Shown: positions 1-9,115, counted from the stretch's first letter. The stretch is 64,000 bases of DNA from Sphingomonadaceae bacterium (GCA_947463325.1 CANHQT010000002.1:62001-126000); one strand, 5' to 3'. Numbers and translations are program-made. Notes: generated by a model not told the origin, from the sequence alone.

Positions 1-731
1 AAGAGCCCTTCGAATATGAGCCCATGCCGCAGATCGTGGTGGTGGTGGATGAGCTCGCCGACCTCATGATCACCGCCGGCAAGGAAGTTGAAGTGCTGAT
101 CCAGCGGCTCGCCCAAAAGGCGCGTGCAGCCGGCATCCACCTCATTCTCGCGACGCAGCGCCCCTCGGTCGACGTCATCACCGGCGTTATCAAGGCCAAC
201 CTGCCGACGCGCATCTCCTTCCATGTCACCAGCAAGATCGATAGCCGGACCATCCTGGGTGAAATGGGCGCGGAACAGCTGCTCGGCAAAGGCGATATGC
301 TTTACATGGCCGGCGGCAAGCAGCCGATGCGCGTGCACGGGCCGTTCGTTTCTGATGATGAGGTGCGCCGCGTTGCTGACCATTGGCGCGGGCAGGGGAC
401 GCCGACCTATGTCGAAGCCGTCACCGAAGAGCCGGAGGCTGGTGGCGACTTTATCTTCGGTGATGAACCGATCATGGATTCGCCTGAGGACCGCCAATAT
501 TCGCAGGCCTGCCAGGTGGTGATTGACAGCCAGCGTGCCTCGATCTCCAGCGTCCAGCGCGCGCTGCGCATTGGCTATAACACGGCCGCGCGGCACATTG
601 ACCGGATGGAAGAGGACGGGATTGTCACCGCGCCCAACCATCTCGGCCGGCGCGAGGTGCTGATTGACCGCAACGGCAAGCGGGCCAAGGGACACCCCCG
701 TGGGGATGATGATGACGGCGGCTTTGCCTGA
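1..731 (+). CDS. ftsK: DNA translocase FtsK, C-terminal part (5' end outside window)
   Basis: Last ~242 codons of the FtsK/SpoIIIE ATPase, open from the window edge. FtsK sits at the division septum, pumps chromosomal DNA toward dif and activates XerCD. Visible at once is the Walker B strand [11 protein letters not shown], then the motor core ([39 protein letters not shown]), and a C-terminal winged-helix gamma domain ([20 protein letters not shown]) that in this family reads the KOPS polarity motif. The short acidic tail (DDDDGG) ends in TGA. The reading frame runs unbroken to the left edge, so the ATG near base 24 is internal. The neighbouring lolA after ftsK is the usual alphaproteobacterial order. 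Confidence 0.97.
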   Translation, partial: EPFEYEPMPQIVVVVDELADLMITAGKEVEVLIQRLAQKARAAGIHLILATQRPSVDVITGVIKANLPTRISFHVTSKIDSRTILGEMGAEQLLGKGDMLYMAGGKQPMRVHGPFVSDDEVRRVADHWRGQGTPTYVEAVTEEPEAGGDFIFGDEPIMDSPEDRQYSQACQVVIDSQRASISSVQRALRIGYNTAARHIDRMEEDGIVTAPNHLGRREVLIDRNGKRAKGHPRGDDDDGGFA

Positions 732-833
732 ACCGCAGCCCGTCTGGGGGTTCAGGCGATGTTCAATGGCCAGCGGCTATCAGAGCGGCTATCCGCGCCT
801 TGACTGCGCCCGGCCATCAGCAACGGATTTTGC

Positions 834-1496
834 ATGACCTTCCCTGCCTTTCGTTATCTTGCTCCTGCTTTTGCTGTCGTTGCTGGCACGATCGGCCTTG
901 TTTTGTCGGCGCCTGCACCCGTCTCGGCACAGGCGGCACCTGCGCTCACCGGTGATCTGCTGCGCGTGCAGCGCCATCTGGAGGCCATGAACACGCTCGT
1001 TGCCGATTTCACCCAGACTGACCGCAACGGACAAGTGCAATCCGGCCAGCTGACGATGAAGCAGCCGGGCCGCATCCGCTTTCAATACGCGCCCGGCATT
1101 CCCTTGTTGATCGTTGCTGACGGGCGTTCGCTGACCCTCATCGATTATGAGGTACGTCAGGTGCAGCGCTGGCCGGTCCGCAATTCACCGCTCGCTGTGT
1201 TGATTGATCCGGGTGCCAATCTCATCCGTTATGCGCGGCTGCGCGATACGGGTGATGCCAGCACGCTCAGCGTCGAAGTGCGTGACCCGAACCGTCCGGA
1301 ATATGGCATGATCACCATGGTCTTCCGGCGCGATGCCGGTTCGCCCGGCGGGCTGGAGCTTTATGGCTGGGTCGCATTGGACGCGCAGCGCAATCGCACG
1401 TCGATTCGCCTTTCGGGGCAGCGTTACAATGTCGCAGTGGCTGATAATGCCTTCCGCTGGCGCGATCCGAGGCCGCAGGGCGCGCGCAATCGTTGA
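834..1496 (+). CDS. lolA: Outer-membrane lipoprotein carrier protein LolA family
   Basis: A 220-residue periplasmic chaperone of the LolA family, which carries lipoproteins from the LolCDE release complex to the outer membrane. Residues 1-33 form a Sec signal peptide (hydrophobic LAPAFAVVAGTIGLVLSA, small-residue cleavage area VSAQA). The mature part shows the family pattern LEAMNTLVADFTQTD, then QLTMKQPGRIRFQYAPG, the strand pair LLIVADGRSLTLIDYE, and a long beta-rich half-barrel. Sphingomonad LolA proteins are divergent from enteric LolA, but the F-x-Q and KPGRIRF-like blocks are retained. It lies about 100 bp after ftsK and is probably expressed with it or from its own promoter. The C-terminus (PQGARNR) is a short basic tail. 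Confidence 0.9.
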   Translation: MTFPAFRYLAPAFAVVAGTIGLVLSAPAPVSAQAAPALTGDLLRVQRHLEAMNTLVADFTQTDRNGQVQSGQLTMKQPGRIRFQYAPGIPLLIVADGRSLTLIDYEVRQVQRWPVRNSPLAVLIDPGANLIRYARLRDTGDASTLSVEVRDPNRPEYGMITMVFRRDAGSPGGLELYGWVALDAQRNRTSIRLSGQRYNVAVADNAFRWRDPRPQGARNR

Positions 1497-1684
1497 GACC
1501 GCGACGGATCGCCGTGCAGCCGCCACGATTCATCGCGCACAATTGTAGTCCGTTCATCTGGGCGACAGGAAACGGGTCTAATCGGAAAGAGTGAGGCGGC
1601 ACCAACGGCATGGCCGGTGTTCCCCCCTGTTGATCGGCCTGCCGGTTGTCTCACCTCAAAAGGCGTGACGAACGCGTTTTTGAA

Positions 1685-1719
1685 CCCCCGCTCCTCCGCC
1701 CCTGGAGCGGGGGTTTTTT
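1685..1719 (+). terminator. Rho-independent terminator between lolA and xthA
   Basis: A perfect 10-bp stem, CCCCCGCTCC (1685-1694) with GGAGCGGGGG (1704-1713), closes a 9-nt loop and is followed directly by six T residues. It lies 190 bp after the lolA stop and 43 bp before the xthA ATG chosen here. It would sit inside a longer xthA reading frame, which argues for the later xthA start. It may end lolA transcription or a short separate transcript. Confidence 0.88.
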
Positions 1720-1762
1720 GTGCGGTTTGCGAAAAGCCGGAGCGCTGGCTAGAGCGGCGCTC

Positions 1763-2569
1763 ATGTCGTCTCTCCGCCCGCTGCGCATCGCTTCTTGGAA
1801 TATCAACAGTGTGCGTGCGCGCGCCGACATCGTTGGCCGTTTCCTTGAGGAGGAAAGCCCCGACATCCTCTGCCTTCAGGAAACGAAGGTTGAAGACGGC
1901 CTCTTCCCGCACGAGATTTTCAAAAGCCGCGGCTATGATCACATCATCATCAACGGCCAGCGCATGCACCATGGCGTGGCTATCGTCAGCCGCGTGCCGA
2001 TTGTTGCCGATAACCGCTTCGACTGGCAGGCGAACGGGGAGGCGCGGCACCTCGGCGTTGCGCTGCCCAACGGCGTTCGCTTGGAAAACGTCTATGTCCC
2101 GGCCGGCGGCGACGTGCCCGACCGTGAGGTCAATCCCAAGTTCGGGCAGAAGCTCGACTTCCTCGGGCGAATGATCGACTGGTCGGCAGGTCTGAATGTC
2201 CCCAGCATCGTCACCGGCGATTTCAACGTCGCTCCGCTTGAGTGTGACGTATGGAACTCGAAGGCGCTGCGCGATGTGGTGAGCCACACCGCCATTGAAC
2301 GCGAAACGCTCGATCGCCTGCAGGCCGCCGGCCAGTGGGTCGATCTCGGCCGCAGCTTCATCAAGGCGCCTGAACGGCTCTACACTTGGTGGTCGTATCG
2401 CGCGAAGGACTGGGCGGCCTCTGATCGCGGCCGCCGGCTCGATCATATGTGGGCGAGCGGGGATGTCGCCGCCGCTGCGGTCGCGCACCGGGTGCACGAA
2501 TCCTGCCGCAGCTGGGACAAGCCGTCGGACCATGTCCCCATTGTCACGGACTTCGCCTTTGACCGCTGA
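1763..2569 (+). CDS. xthA: Exodeoxyribonuclease III (AP endonuclease)
   Basis: A 268-residue exonuclease III of the EEP (exonuclease/endonuclease/phosphatase) superfamily, which cleaves 5' of abasic sites in base-excision repair. Diagnostic blocks are visible in order: IASWNINSVRAR at the N-terminus, the metal-binding Glu in LCLQETK, the mid-domain NVYVPAGGD, GDFNVAP, and the C-terminal SDHVPIV carrying the catalytic Asp-His. The frame is open 117 bp further upstream, but that extension runs through an intrinsic terminator and carries no family sequence, so the ATG at MSSLRPLRIASWN was taken. The 3' end overlaps the start of ribA by up to 38 bp. Confidence 0.93.
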   Translation: MSSLRPLRIASWNINSVRARADIVGRFLEEESPDILCLQETKVEDGLFPHEIFKSRGYDHIIINGQRMHHGVAIVSRVPIVADNRFDWQANGEARHLGVALPNGVRLENVYVPAGGDVPDREVNPKFGQKLDFLGRMIDWSAGLNVPSIVTGDFNVAPLECDVWNSKALRDVVSHTAIERETLDRLQAAGQWVDLGRSFIKAPERLYTWWSYRAKDWAASDRGRRLDHMWASGDVAAAAVAHRVHESCRSWDKPSDHVPIVTDFAFDR

Positions 2570-3614
2570 TGATCCCGCCAGCGCCGCGCGCGCGATTGAC
2601 GCCGCCCGGCGCGGCTGGGCCGTGCGGATCGCGGCAGGGCAGGGCGCTCTTACCCTGCTCCCGGTCGAAGCTGCGACTGCCGCTACGCTCGCCGCCTTTG
2701 GGCCAGACCGTATCCTCCTCTCGGGTGAGCGCGCCGCCACGCTCAAGCTCACTAATCAGCTCGCCGCTGCATCGCCGGGGCCGGTGCTGATCGGTTTCGA
2801 TCCTGCTGATGGCGTCGAGCGCGGGCTGGCCATTGCCGATCCCTCGCTCGATCTCGCCTGGCCGATGAAGGGGCCGTTCCGTACCCTGCAGCTAGCGGAT
2901 GAAACATGCGCGCGCGCCGCCATCGCGCTGGCCCGTCACGCCGGCCTGCTCCCTGCCTGGTATGTGGCTGAGAACGCCGGTGATGCCGTTGAAACGAGCG
3001 CCGCAGCGGTGGCGGCGTTCGCCGATCCCTCGCGCCTCGCCATTGCTGCCCGCGCCCGCCTCCCCGTGAGTGCGAGCGAGGCGGCGGAGATTGTCGCCTT
3101 CCGCACGCCGGAGGATCCGCGCGAGCATGTCGCCCTGATTGTCGGGGAAAGGGATGACAGCCTGCCGGTCGTCCGGCTGCACAGCGAATGCCTGACCGGG
3201 GATGTTTTCGGCAGTCTCAAATGCGATTGCGGGCCGCAACTTCATGCCGCGCTGCATGAAATGGCGCACGCGACTTGGGGCGTGCTCCTGTATCTCAGGC
3301 AGGAAGGGCGCGGCATCGGTCTGGTCAACAAGCTGCGGGCTTATCAGTTGCAGGATCAGGGCTTTGATACTGTCGATGCCAACACCCGGCTGGGCTTTCC
3401 GGTCGAGGCGCGGGATTTCGGCATTGCCGCACAGATGCTGCGCCTGATCGCTGTTCCCTCCGTCCGGTTGATGACCAATAATCCTGAAAAGGTTGCGCGG
3501 CTGGAGGCGGAGGGGATCAGGGTAGCAGAACGCTTGCCGCTCGCGCTTCCCGCCAACCCCCATAACCAGCATTATCTCGCCACCAAGCGCGACCGCACGG
3601 GCCACCAGCTTTAG
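2532..3614 (+). CDS. ribA: GTP cyclohydrolase II, long form with extra N-terminal domain
   Basis: Cytosolic enzyme opening GTP to 2,5-diamino-6-ribosylamino-pyrimidinone phosphate, the first committed step of riboflavin synthesis. The C-terminal ~200 residues are typical: the zinc site C-x10-C-x-C within CLTGDVFGSLKCDCG, the catalytic RQEGRGIGLVNKLRAYQLQD block, FDTVDAN, and MTNNPEK near the end. About 150 residues precede this domain. They occupy the place of a DHBP synthase half, but I see no ERENEGD-type motif, so the protein is not called bifunctional RibBA. The start is uncertain: ATG within the xthA end (38-bp overlap) or a TTG nine bases later. Translational coupling with xthA is likely. 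Confidence 0.9.
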   Translation: MSPLSRTSPLTADDPASAARAIDAARRGWAVRIAAGQGALTLLPVEAATAATLAAFGPDRILLSGERAATLKLTNQLAAASPGPVLIGFDPADGVERGLAIADPSLDLAWPMKGPFRTLQLADETCARAAIALARHAGLLPAWYVAENAGDAVETSAAAVAAFADPSRLAIAARARLPVSASEAAEIVAFRTPEDPREHVALIVGERDDSLPVVRLHSECLTGDVFGSLKCDCGPQLHAALHEMAHATWGVLLYLRQEGRGIGLVNKLRAYQLQDQGFDTVDANTRLGFPVEARDFGIAAQMLRLIAVPSVRLMTNNPEKVARLEAEGIRVAERLPLALPANPHNQHYLATKRDRTGHQL

Positions 3615-3664
3615 TTCAGATCCGGAACCAGCCTCTTGCAGAGGGGTTGGGCAATGGCACATTC

Positions 3665-3680
3665 ATGACATGCATGTCAT
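3665..3680. promoter_or_regulatory. 16-bp perfect palindrome before hydrolase gene (candidate operator)
   Basis: ATGACATGCATGTCAT is a perfect inverted repeat ending nine bases before the ATG of the downstream hydrolase and directly before its AGGAG-like ribosome binding site. No T-run follows, so it is not a terminator. A dimeric repressor operator (for example of TetR type) is the simplest reading. This is inference from symmetry and position only. Confidence 0.45.
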
Positions 3681-3689
3681 AGGAGCGTC

Positions 3690-4418
3690 ATGACCCGATC
3701 CACCGCCCAGCCCATGTCCACCGCTGCGCCGCCGCCGCTGGCTTTGCTGCTGGCGGAAATGGGCGTGCTGCGTGATTGGGTGCGCGCCCGCGTCGCTCCT
3801 GCCGTGGAGGCACGTCCCGCTCTTGGACAGGGTGAACCCGTTCTGACTTTGCCCGGCTTTCTCGCCGGTGATACGTCCATGCGCCAGATGCGTGCCAATT
3901 TGAACGCTTCCGGTTTCCGCGCAAAGCGCTGGAAACAGGGCGCTAATCTCGGGGCGCGTGCGGACACGATTTCCCGGTTGCACAATCGTGTCCGTCACGC
4001 TGCCGATCGCGAGGGACGGCCTGTCCACCTTGTCGGGTGGAGTCTCGGTGGGCTGTTCGCGCGCGAATATGCCAAACATCATCCGGATAATGTCGCGAGC
4101 GTGATCACCATGGGCTCGCCCTTTTCCGGCTCGCTCCGCGCCAACAACGCCTGGCGGCTCTACCAGCTTGTCGCCGGCCATGATGTGGAGGCGCCGCCGG
4201 TGCCCTTTCACCCCGCGCCCAAGCCGGCGGTGCCCACCTTTGCGCTCTGGTCAGCGCGCGACGGCGTTGTCGCCCCCGCCTGCGCTATGGGCAGCGATGC
4301 CGATCGTGACGGGGCGATAGAGGTTGATTGCACCCACATCGGCTTTGCTTATGCGCCGCAGGCGATTGATGCCGTCATCGCCTGTGTGAAGCAGGCAGAG
4401 GCGATGCGCGGGGCCTGA
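3690..4418 (+). CDS. Alpha/beta hydrolase, lipase-like
   Basis: A 242-residue alpha/beta hydrolase without signal peptide. The nucleophile elbow GWSLGG places the catalytic Ser near residue 118, following VHLV as in lipase folds. LTLPGFLAGDTSMRQMR holds the oxyanion-side loop after strand 3. The acid is probably the Asp in WSARDGVV, and the His lies in CTHIGFAY near the end. The pattern (PGF..., DTISRLHNRV, LARE-YAKHHP) is that of cytosolic lipase/PGAP1-like proteins found in sphingomonads; the substrate is unknown. An AGGAGCG ribosome binding site precedes the ATG, and a second in-frame ATG lies at residue 9. A 16-bp palindrome sits just upstream. It converges with the thioesterase that follows. 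Confidence 0.75.
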   Translation: MTRSTAQPMSTAAPPPLALLLAEMGVLRDWVRARVAPAVEARPALGQGEPVLTLPGFLAGDTSMRQMRANLNASGFRAKRWKQGANLGARADTISRLHNRVRHAADREGRPVHLVGWSLGGLFAREYAKHHPDNVASVITMGSPFSGSLRANNAWRLYQLVAGHDVEAPPVPFHPAPKPAVPTFALWSARDGVVAPACAMGSDADRDGAIEVDCTHIGFAYAPQAIDAVIACVKQAEAMRGA

Positions 4419-4421
4419 CCC

Positions 4422-4838
4422 TTAATCTGGCGCAAAGCGCGCAATCATCTCGGCGCGCACCCGCATCGGCCGCCCGCTGAGCCTGTCCAGCAGCGCCCAT
4501 GTTGTGCGTGCCGTCACATGTTTCGCGCCGTCTGCGCCCAGAAAAACCATGTGCCGGTCGAATTTCGCGCCGCTTGCTGTGTCGGCGACCCAGGTGTGCG
4601 CCGTCACGGATTGGCCGGGCAGCAGCGGGCGATGATAGTCGATCTCGTGCCGCACCACGACCCAGACGTGCGCTTCCTGTTCCTCGGCGCTGGCGCGTGC
4701 GGCCCAGTGGCTGGTCGAAACTTCCTGGATCCACTGGACCCAGACGGCATTGTTGACATGGCCCAGTTCGTCAATGTGCTCGGCTGCAGCGGTAAAGCCG
4801 CGGGTGAAGGCCGTGTCAGGAATGCCGTTGTTGCCCAT
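4422..4838 (-). CDS. Acyl-CoA thioesterase, hot-dog fold (4HBT type)
   Basis: A 138-residue single hot-dog domain enzyme of the 4-hydroxybenzoyl-CoA thioesterase/FcbC group. IDELGHVNNAVWVQWIQE is the family's N-terminal active-site helix region (the catalytic acid normally sits where D/E precedes xxxHVNN). The central strands VVVRHEIDYHRPLLPGQ and VTARTTWALLD are typical. Such proteins hydrolyse short or medium acyl-CoA; the substrate cannot be read from the sequence. It lies 10 bp upstream of nothing on its own strand except pyk, which ends next to its start, so pyk may be co-transcribed ahead of it. The stop codon is three bases from the end of the convergent hydrolase gene. Confidence 0.85.
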   Translation of the reverse strand: MGNNGIPDTAFTRGFTAAAEHIDELGHVNNAVWVQWIQEVSTSHWAARASAEEQEAHVWVVVRHEIDYHRPLLPGQSVTAHTWVADTASGAKFDRHMVFLGADGAKHVTARTTWALLDRLSGRPMRVRAEMIARFAPD

Positions 4839-4848
4839 AACGCTGCGC

Positions 4849-6315
4849 CTAGCTGGTCCGCCCGCGATAGCCTTTCAGCTCGTCACCGGTCAGCGTCGCC
4901 ACGTGCAGCACGTTGGTCGATCCCGGCGTGCCAAAGGGGACGCCGGCCATCATGATCAGCTTTGATCCTGCCTGACCGACCCCGTGGCGCAGCGCCATGC
5001 GCTTGCCCTTGGCGATCATCTCCTCGAAACTGCCGATGTCCTTGGTGTGGACGGCGTGTGCCCCCCACAGCAGGCCCATGCGCCGCGCGGCATCAAGCTT
5101 GGGCGTCAGCACCAGCAAAGGCACTTCGGGCCGCTCGCGGCTGACGCGCCGGGCGGTCGATCCGGTGCCGGTGAAACAGACGATGCCGTCCGCGCCGATA
5201 ATGTGCGTCACCGTCCCTGCCGCTTCGGAGAGGGCGTCTGCGGTGGTCGGATCGGCCTTGGTTTCGGTGAACTGCACCCGCGCGCGATAGCCGGGGTCGC
5301 TTTCAACCGATTGGGCGATGCGGTCCATCATTGTCACCGCCTCGACCGGCCATTGGCCTGCCGCCGTTTCGGCCGAGAGCATCACAGCGTCCGCCCCGTC
5401 ATAGACGGCGGTGGCGACATCGCTCACCTCGGCGCGGGTGGGGGATGGCGATGTGATCATGCTTTCCAGCATCTGCGTGGCGACGACCACCGGCTTGCCC
5501 ATTGCGCGCGCGGTGGCGACAATGCGCTTCTGCGCCGGCGGCACCGCTTCGGGCGGCAGCTCGACGCCCAGGTCCCCGCGCGCCACCATGCAGGCATCGG
5601 CGAGCTCCAGGATTTCTTCCAGCCGTGCCAGACCTTGCGGCTTTTCGAACTTCACCATCACGCCGGCACGGCCCTTGATGAGGGAACGTGCCTCGGCGAC
5701 ATCCTCGGGCCGCTGGACAAAGGACAGGGCGATCCAGTCAACATGCGCATCAATCGCAAAGGCGAGGTCGCGCCGGTCCTTTTCGGTGAGCGCGGCGAGC
5801 GGCACCACGACGTCGGGCAGGTTCACGCCCTTGCGGTCGGAAATCTGCCCGCCAACCTCGACGATGGTGACGACATGGTCGGGGTGGCACGCCGCGACGC
5901 GCAGCACCAGCTTGCCGTCATCGACCAGCAGGCGTGCGCCCGGCTCCAGCGCGGCGATAATCTCCGGGTGCGGCAGGTGGACGCGACCCGCATCACCCGG
6001 CGCGGGATCGCTGTCGAGGATGAAGCGCTGGTCCTTTTCCAGCACCGGCGGGGGCGATGCAAAGCTGCCCACGCGCAGTTTCGGCCCCTGCATGTCGGCG
6101 AGGATCGTGGTCGGACGGCCCAATTCCTTTTCGAGGCTGCGGATGGCGGCGATGTTGGCGGCATGCATCGCATGGTCGCCATGGCTCATGTTGATGCGGA
6201 ATGCGTCGGCCCCGGCGAGGAAGAGCGCGCGGATCATCTCCGGCCCGCTCGATGCCGGGCCGAGCGTGGCGAGAATGCGCACCTTGCGCGACCGCGGGGG
6301 AAGGAACTGGATCAA
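4849..6315 (-). CDS. pyk: Pyruvate kinase
   Basis: Cytosolic glycolytic enzyme converting phosphoenolpyruvate and ADP to pyruvate and ATP, 488 residues from the start chosen. It shows [13 protein letters not shown] at the N-terminus, the ADP/Mg loop [21 protein letters not shown], the B-domain, the signature [10 protein letters not shown] with the catalytic Lys, [12 protein letters not shown], and [22 protein letters not shown]. The start is a TTG codon reading [11 protein letters not shown], with GGGAG seven bases ahead. An ATG 21 codons upstream is possible but adds sequence unlike the family, and the ATG overlapping the TTG is out of frame. The 3' end abuts the thioesterase gene by 10 bp. 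Confidence 0.94.
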   Translation of the reverse strand: MIQFLPPRSRKVRILATLGPASSGPEMIRALFLAGADAFRINMSHGDHAMHAANIAAIRSLEKELGRPTTILADMQGPKLRVGSFASPPPVLEKDQRFILDSDPAPGDAGRVHLPHPEIIAALEPGARLLVDDGKLVLRVAACHPDHVVTIVEVGGQISDRKGVNLPDVVVPLAALTEKDRRDLAFAIDAHVDWIALSFVQRPEDVAEARSLIKGRAGVMVKFEKPQGLARLEEILELADACMVARGDLGVELPPEAVPPAQKRIVATARAMGKPVVVATQMLESMITSPSPTRAEVSDVATAVYDGADAVMLSAETAAGQWPVEAVTMMDRIAQSVESDPGYRARVQFTETKADPTTADALSEAAGTVTHIIGADGIVCFTGTGSTARRVSRERPEVPLLVLTPKLDAARRMGLLWGAHAVHTKDIGSFEEMIAKGKRMALRHGVGQAGSKLIMMAGVPFGTPGSTNVLHVATLTGDELKGYRGRTS

Positions 6316-6496
6316 AACATGGCTCCCGAATGGCGCGCGGAGGCATGGCGCGGACGCCGCGAACTGGCAAGGGCGCATAGGAATGCGCAGTCAAGAATAT
6401 CGCGGGAAGGGGTTGGACGGACGAGGTGGCTTTCGATTTGCCGCCGCCCCCTCTATCGCTTGGCCCGACCGTTCAATTCCAAAGGACAATGATTCG

Positions 6497-6757
6497 ATGG
6501 CCAGTGTTGCCACCAACAATGATGCCCAGCCCACCGACAACCAGCTCCGCCTGTTCATCGAACGGATCGAGCGGCTCGAGGAAGAGAAAAAGGGCATCGC
6601 CGACGATATCCGCGACACCTATGCCGAGGCGAAGGCGCAGGGCTATGATGCCAAGATCATGCGGCAGATCGTCCGCCTGAGGAAACTCCCGCCGCACGAT
6701 CGCGCGGAAATGGAAGCGCTGCTTGATACCTACAAGGCGGCTCTCGGCCTCGGCTGA
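6497..6757 (+). CDS. gapR: GapR family nucleoid-associated protein (DUF2312)
   Basis: An 86-residue protein matching the DUF2312 family, known from Caulobacter GapR, a dimeric or tetrameric DNA-bending protein that binds overtwisted AT-rich DNA ahead of replication and transcription. Visible: [19 protein letters not shown] (start of the long coiled-coil helix), [20 protein letters not shown], and the basic [12 protein letters not shown] near the C-terminus, all highly conserved in the family. The ATG at MASVATNND follows a AAAGGACAAT ribosome binding site. It is divergent from pyk and 27 bp ahead of the YbjQ gene. Confidence 0.93.
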   Translation: MASVATNNDAQPTDNQLRLFIERIERLEEEKKGIADDIRDTYAEAKAQGYDAKIMRQIVRLRKLPPHDRAEMEALLDTYKAALGLG

Positions 6758-6783
6758 CCGCCATCACGCAAAGGAGACGGACC

Positions 6784-7104
6784 ATGATCCTTTCGACCAC
6801 CAGCACCATCGAAGGCCGCGCGGTGCGCGACTATCTCGGCATCGTCACCGGCGAAGTCATTGTCGGCGCGAACATCTTCAAGGATTTGTTCGCCAGTGTT
6901 CGCGACATCGTCGGCGGCCGTTCCGGCGCCTATGAATCGAGCCTGCGCGATGCGCGCCAACAGGCGTTCCGCGAGCTTTCCGAGGAAGCCCGCAGCCTCG
7001 GTGCGGATGCGGTGATCGGCGTTGACATCGACTATGAAGTGATCGGCCAGCAGGGTTCGATGCTGATGGTCAGCGTATCCGGCACGGCGGTGAAGCTGGG
7101 TTGA
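6784..7104 (+). CDS. YbjQ family protein (DUF74)
   Basis: A 106-residue protein of the YbjQ/UPF0145 family, a small soluble beta-rich pentamer-forming fold of unclear role, sometimes described as heavy-metal-binding. It shows the family's [21 protein letters not shown] opening (here quoted in part), [20 protein letters not shown], the long helix [20 protein letters not shown], and [12 protein letters not shown]. An AAGGAGACGG ribosome binding site sits before the ATG. It is probably co-transcribed with gapR. Function cannot be inferred beyond the family. Confidence 0.88.
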   Translation: MILSTTSTIEGRAVRDYLGIVTGEVIVGANIFKDLFASVRDIVGGRSGAYESSLRDARQQAFRELSEEARSLGADAVIGVDIDYEVIGQQGSMLMVSVSGTAVKLG

Positions 7105-7114
7105 GCCATTGCGG

Positions 7115-7145
7115 GCGGGGCGGCGCAGTCCTGCGCTTGCCCCGC
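7115..7145. terminator. Strong GC hairpin after the YbjQ gene
   Basis: GCGGGGC-G-GCGCA pairs with TGCGC-TT-GCCCCGC around a four-base loop, 10 bp after the stop codon. There is no T-run, so it may slow or end transcription with Rho, or simply stabilise the 3' end. Confidence 0.45.
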
Positions 7146-7202
7146 GCCGCTCTCTCGCGCTAGGGGCGCAGCTTCCCATCCACCCAGTCACGAAACGTCC
7201 CC

Positions 7203-7949
7203 ATGGCCGGCCATTCCAAATTCAAGAACATCATGCACCGCAAGGGCGCGCAGGATAAAAAGCGCAGCGCCCTTTTCTCCAAGCTCGCCCGCGAAATCAC
7301 TGTGGCGGCCAAGATGGGCCTGCCCGATCCGGACGCCAACGCCCGCCTGCGCGCTGCGGTCAATGCCGCCAAGGCGCAGTCGATGCCGAAGGACAATATC
7401 CAGCGCGCGATCGACAAGGCCTCTGGCGGCGAGGGCGAGAATTACGAGGAAGTGCGCTATGAGGGCTATGGCCCCGGCGGTGTTTCGATCATCGTCGAGG
7501 CGCTGACTGACAACCGCAACCGTACCGCCACCAATGTCCGCACCGCCTTTGCCAAGAACGGCGGAAACCTGGGCACCTCGGGTAGCGTCGCCCACGGGTT
7601 CGACCGGCTTGGCCTGATCAATTATCCGGCTGCCGCCGGCGATGCGGACACGGTGTTCGAAGCCGCGCTCGATGCCGGCGCCGAGGATGTGGAATCGGGT
7701 GAAGACGGCCACGAAATCTGGACCAGCGTCGATAATCTCCACGCCGTTGCCAAGGCGCTGGAAGGCAAGCTGGGTGAAGCCGAGGGCGTGAAGCTCGCCT
7801 GGCGTCCGCAGGTCAAGAGCGAGGTGGCTGACGAGGCCATGGCGCAGACCCTCTTCAAGCTCATCGACACGCTCGATGATGATGACGATGTCCAGACCGT
7901 CTGGGGCAATTATGAGATTCCCGATGCGGTGATGGAGAAACTGGGGTGA
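7203..7949 (+). CDS. yebC: YebC/PmpR family protein (probable transcriptional regulator or translation factor)
   Basis: A 248-residue DUF28 protein of normal length. It opens with the invariant [18 protein letters not shown], followed by [20 protein letters not shown], the mid-domain [32 protein letters not shown] and [16 protein letters not shown]. YebC proteins were named as transcription regulators; recent work in several bacteria links them to relief of ribosome stalling. It stands upstream of ruvC in many proteobacteria, and here its stop overlaps the ruvC GTG by four bases (GTGA), so it is the first gene of a yebC-ruvC-ruvA-ruvB transcript. Confidence 0.96.
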   Translation: MAGHSKFKNIMHRKGAQDKKRSALFSKLAREITVAAKMGLPDPDANARLRAAVNAAKAQSMPKDNIQRAIDKASGGEGENYEEVRYEGYGPGGVSIIVEALTDNRNRTATNVRTAFAKNGGNLGTSGSVAHGFDRLGLINYPAAAGDADTVFEAALDAGAEDVESGEDGHEIWTSVDNLHAVAKALEGKLGEAEGVKLAWRPQVKSEVADEAMAQTLFKLIDTLDDDDDVQTVWGNYEIPDAVMEKLG

Positions 7950-8485
7950 AGCTGGCGCAGCTGCTCGGTATCCAGTCGCGGGCCGAGCGCGAGGCCGCCA
8001 TGTTGGCGCGCCGCACCCCGCTCATCATCCTCGGGCTTGATCCCGGCCTCGCCTCGACCGGCTGGGGTGCCATCCTGCGCGAAGGCAATCGCCTGACCCA
8101 TATCGACAATGGCCAGATAGAGACTGATCCCGCCGACCCGCTGGCCAACCGCCTGCTGATCATCGCTGATGGCCTCCGCCGCGTGATCGAGGATGTGGGG
8201 CCGGGCTCGGTCGCGATCGAGGAAGTGTTCGTCAATAAAAATGCCCAGTCGACGCTGAAGCTCGGCCAGGCGCGCGGTGCGGTGCTGGTTGCCGCGGCTG
8301 CCGCCGGTGTTCCCATCACCGAATATGCCGCGTCCCTCGTCAAGAAATCGGTGGTCGGCTCGGGTCGCGCCGCCAAAGATCAGGTGCAGGCCATGCTCCG
8401 CACGCTCCTTCCGGGCCTAAAAATCGCTGGCCCTGATGCGGCAGATGCGCTCGCGGTGGCCATCACCCATGCCCATCACGGCTGA
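7946..8485 (+). CDS. ruvC: Crossover junction endodeoxyribonuclease RuvC
   Basis: Holliday-junction resolvase acting as a dimer with RuvAB. RNase-H-like fold residues are in place: Asp in [12 protein letters not shown] (about residue 32), Glu in [11 protein letters not shown] (about 92), and the C-terminal [15 protein letters not shown] with the last acidic pair. The 179-residue frame starts at GTG overlapping yebC. The first ~25 residues are not part of the RuvC core, and an internal ATG ([12 protein letters not shown]) could be the true start, giving about 161 residues, close to the family norm. The next gene, ruvA, begins about 40 bp later. Confidence 0.94.
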   Translation: MKLAQLLGIQSRAEREAAMLARRTPLIILGLDPGLASTGWGAILREGNRLTHIDNGQIETDPADPLANRLLIIADGLRRVIEDVGPGSVAIEEVFVNKNAQSTLKLGQARGAVLVAAAAAGVPITEYAASLVKKSVVGSGRAAKDQVQAMLRTLLPGLKIAGPDAADALAVAITHAHHG

Positions 8486-8524
8486 CTGTTCCCTTTTCAT
8501 TCCACAGCCGCTACACCGGCCGGC

Positions 8525-9115
8525 ATGATCGCCAAACTTACCGGACGGCTCGACAGCTGGGGCGCAGGCCATGCCGTGATCGACGTCAATGGCGTCGGCT
8601 ATCTGGTTGAGGCTTCGGCCCGCACGCTCTCCGCCATCGGTATTGTCGGTGATCATGTGACGGTGCACACCGAAATGCTGGTGGGGGAGGATTTCCTTCG
8701 CCTCATCGGCTTTGCCAGCGCTGATGAACGCGACTGGTTCCGCCTGCTCACATCGGTGCAGGGCGTGGGGGGCAAAGTCGCGCTCGCTATCCTCTCCGCG
8801 CTCGAACCGGCTGAGGTGCAGCGCGCCATCGCCACCGGCGATGCGGCGATGATCGCGCGCGCCAACGGCGTCGGCCCGAAACTCGCCCAGCGCATCTGCC
8901 ATGAACTCAAGGACAAGGCAGGCTTTGCCGGTGCGATCGCGAGCGGCGCGAACCCCGCCACCGGCATCCACGCCGACGCCGTCGCCGCGCTCACCGCGCT
9001 CGGCTTCAAACCGGCCGAAGCCAGCGGCGCGGTCAATGCCGCAAGCGAGGAACTCGGCGCCGCCACCACGCTCGATGCGCTGGTCCGGCTGGCGCTGAGG
9101 AAGGCGGCGAAGTGA
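8525..9115 (+). CDS. ruvA: Holliday junction branch migration protein RuvA
   Basis: A 196-residue DNA-binding subunit forming the tetramer that holds the four-way junction. Domain I OB-fold: [20 protein letters not shown] and [10 protein letters not shown]. Domain II carries two helix-hairpin-helix motifs: [19 protein letters not shown] and [20 protein letters not shown]. Domain III ([14 protein letters not shown]) is the RuvB-contacting part. The stop overlaps the GTG start of ruvB by four bases, so translation of the two partners is coupled. Confidence 0.97.
   Translation: MIAKLTGRLDSWGAGHAVIDVNGVGYLVEASARTLSAIGIVGDHVTVHTEMLVGEDFLRLIGFASADERDWFRLLTSVQGVGGKVALAILSALEPAEVQRAIATGDAAMIARANGVGPKLAQRICHELKDKAGFAGAIASGANPATGIHADAVAALTALGFKPAEASGAVNAASEELGAATTLDALVRLALRKAAK

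Noticed and set aside
1424-2752. Long minus-strand open frame antisense to xthA
   Set aside because: It mirrors codon positions of xthA in high-GC DNA, has no ribosome binding site or recognisable protein sequence, and overlaps lolA, xthA and ribA.
4984-6492. Long plus-strand frame opposite pyk
   Set aside because: Shadow of the pyruvate kinase gene; composition is His/Arg/Gly-rich as expected for an antisense frame, and no family is seen.
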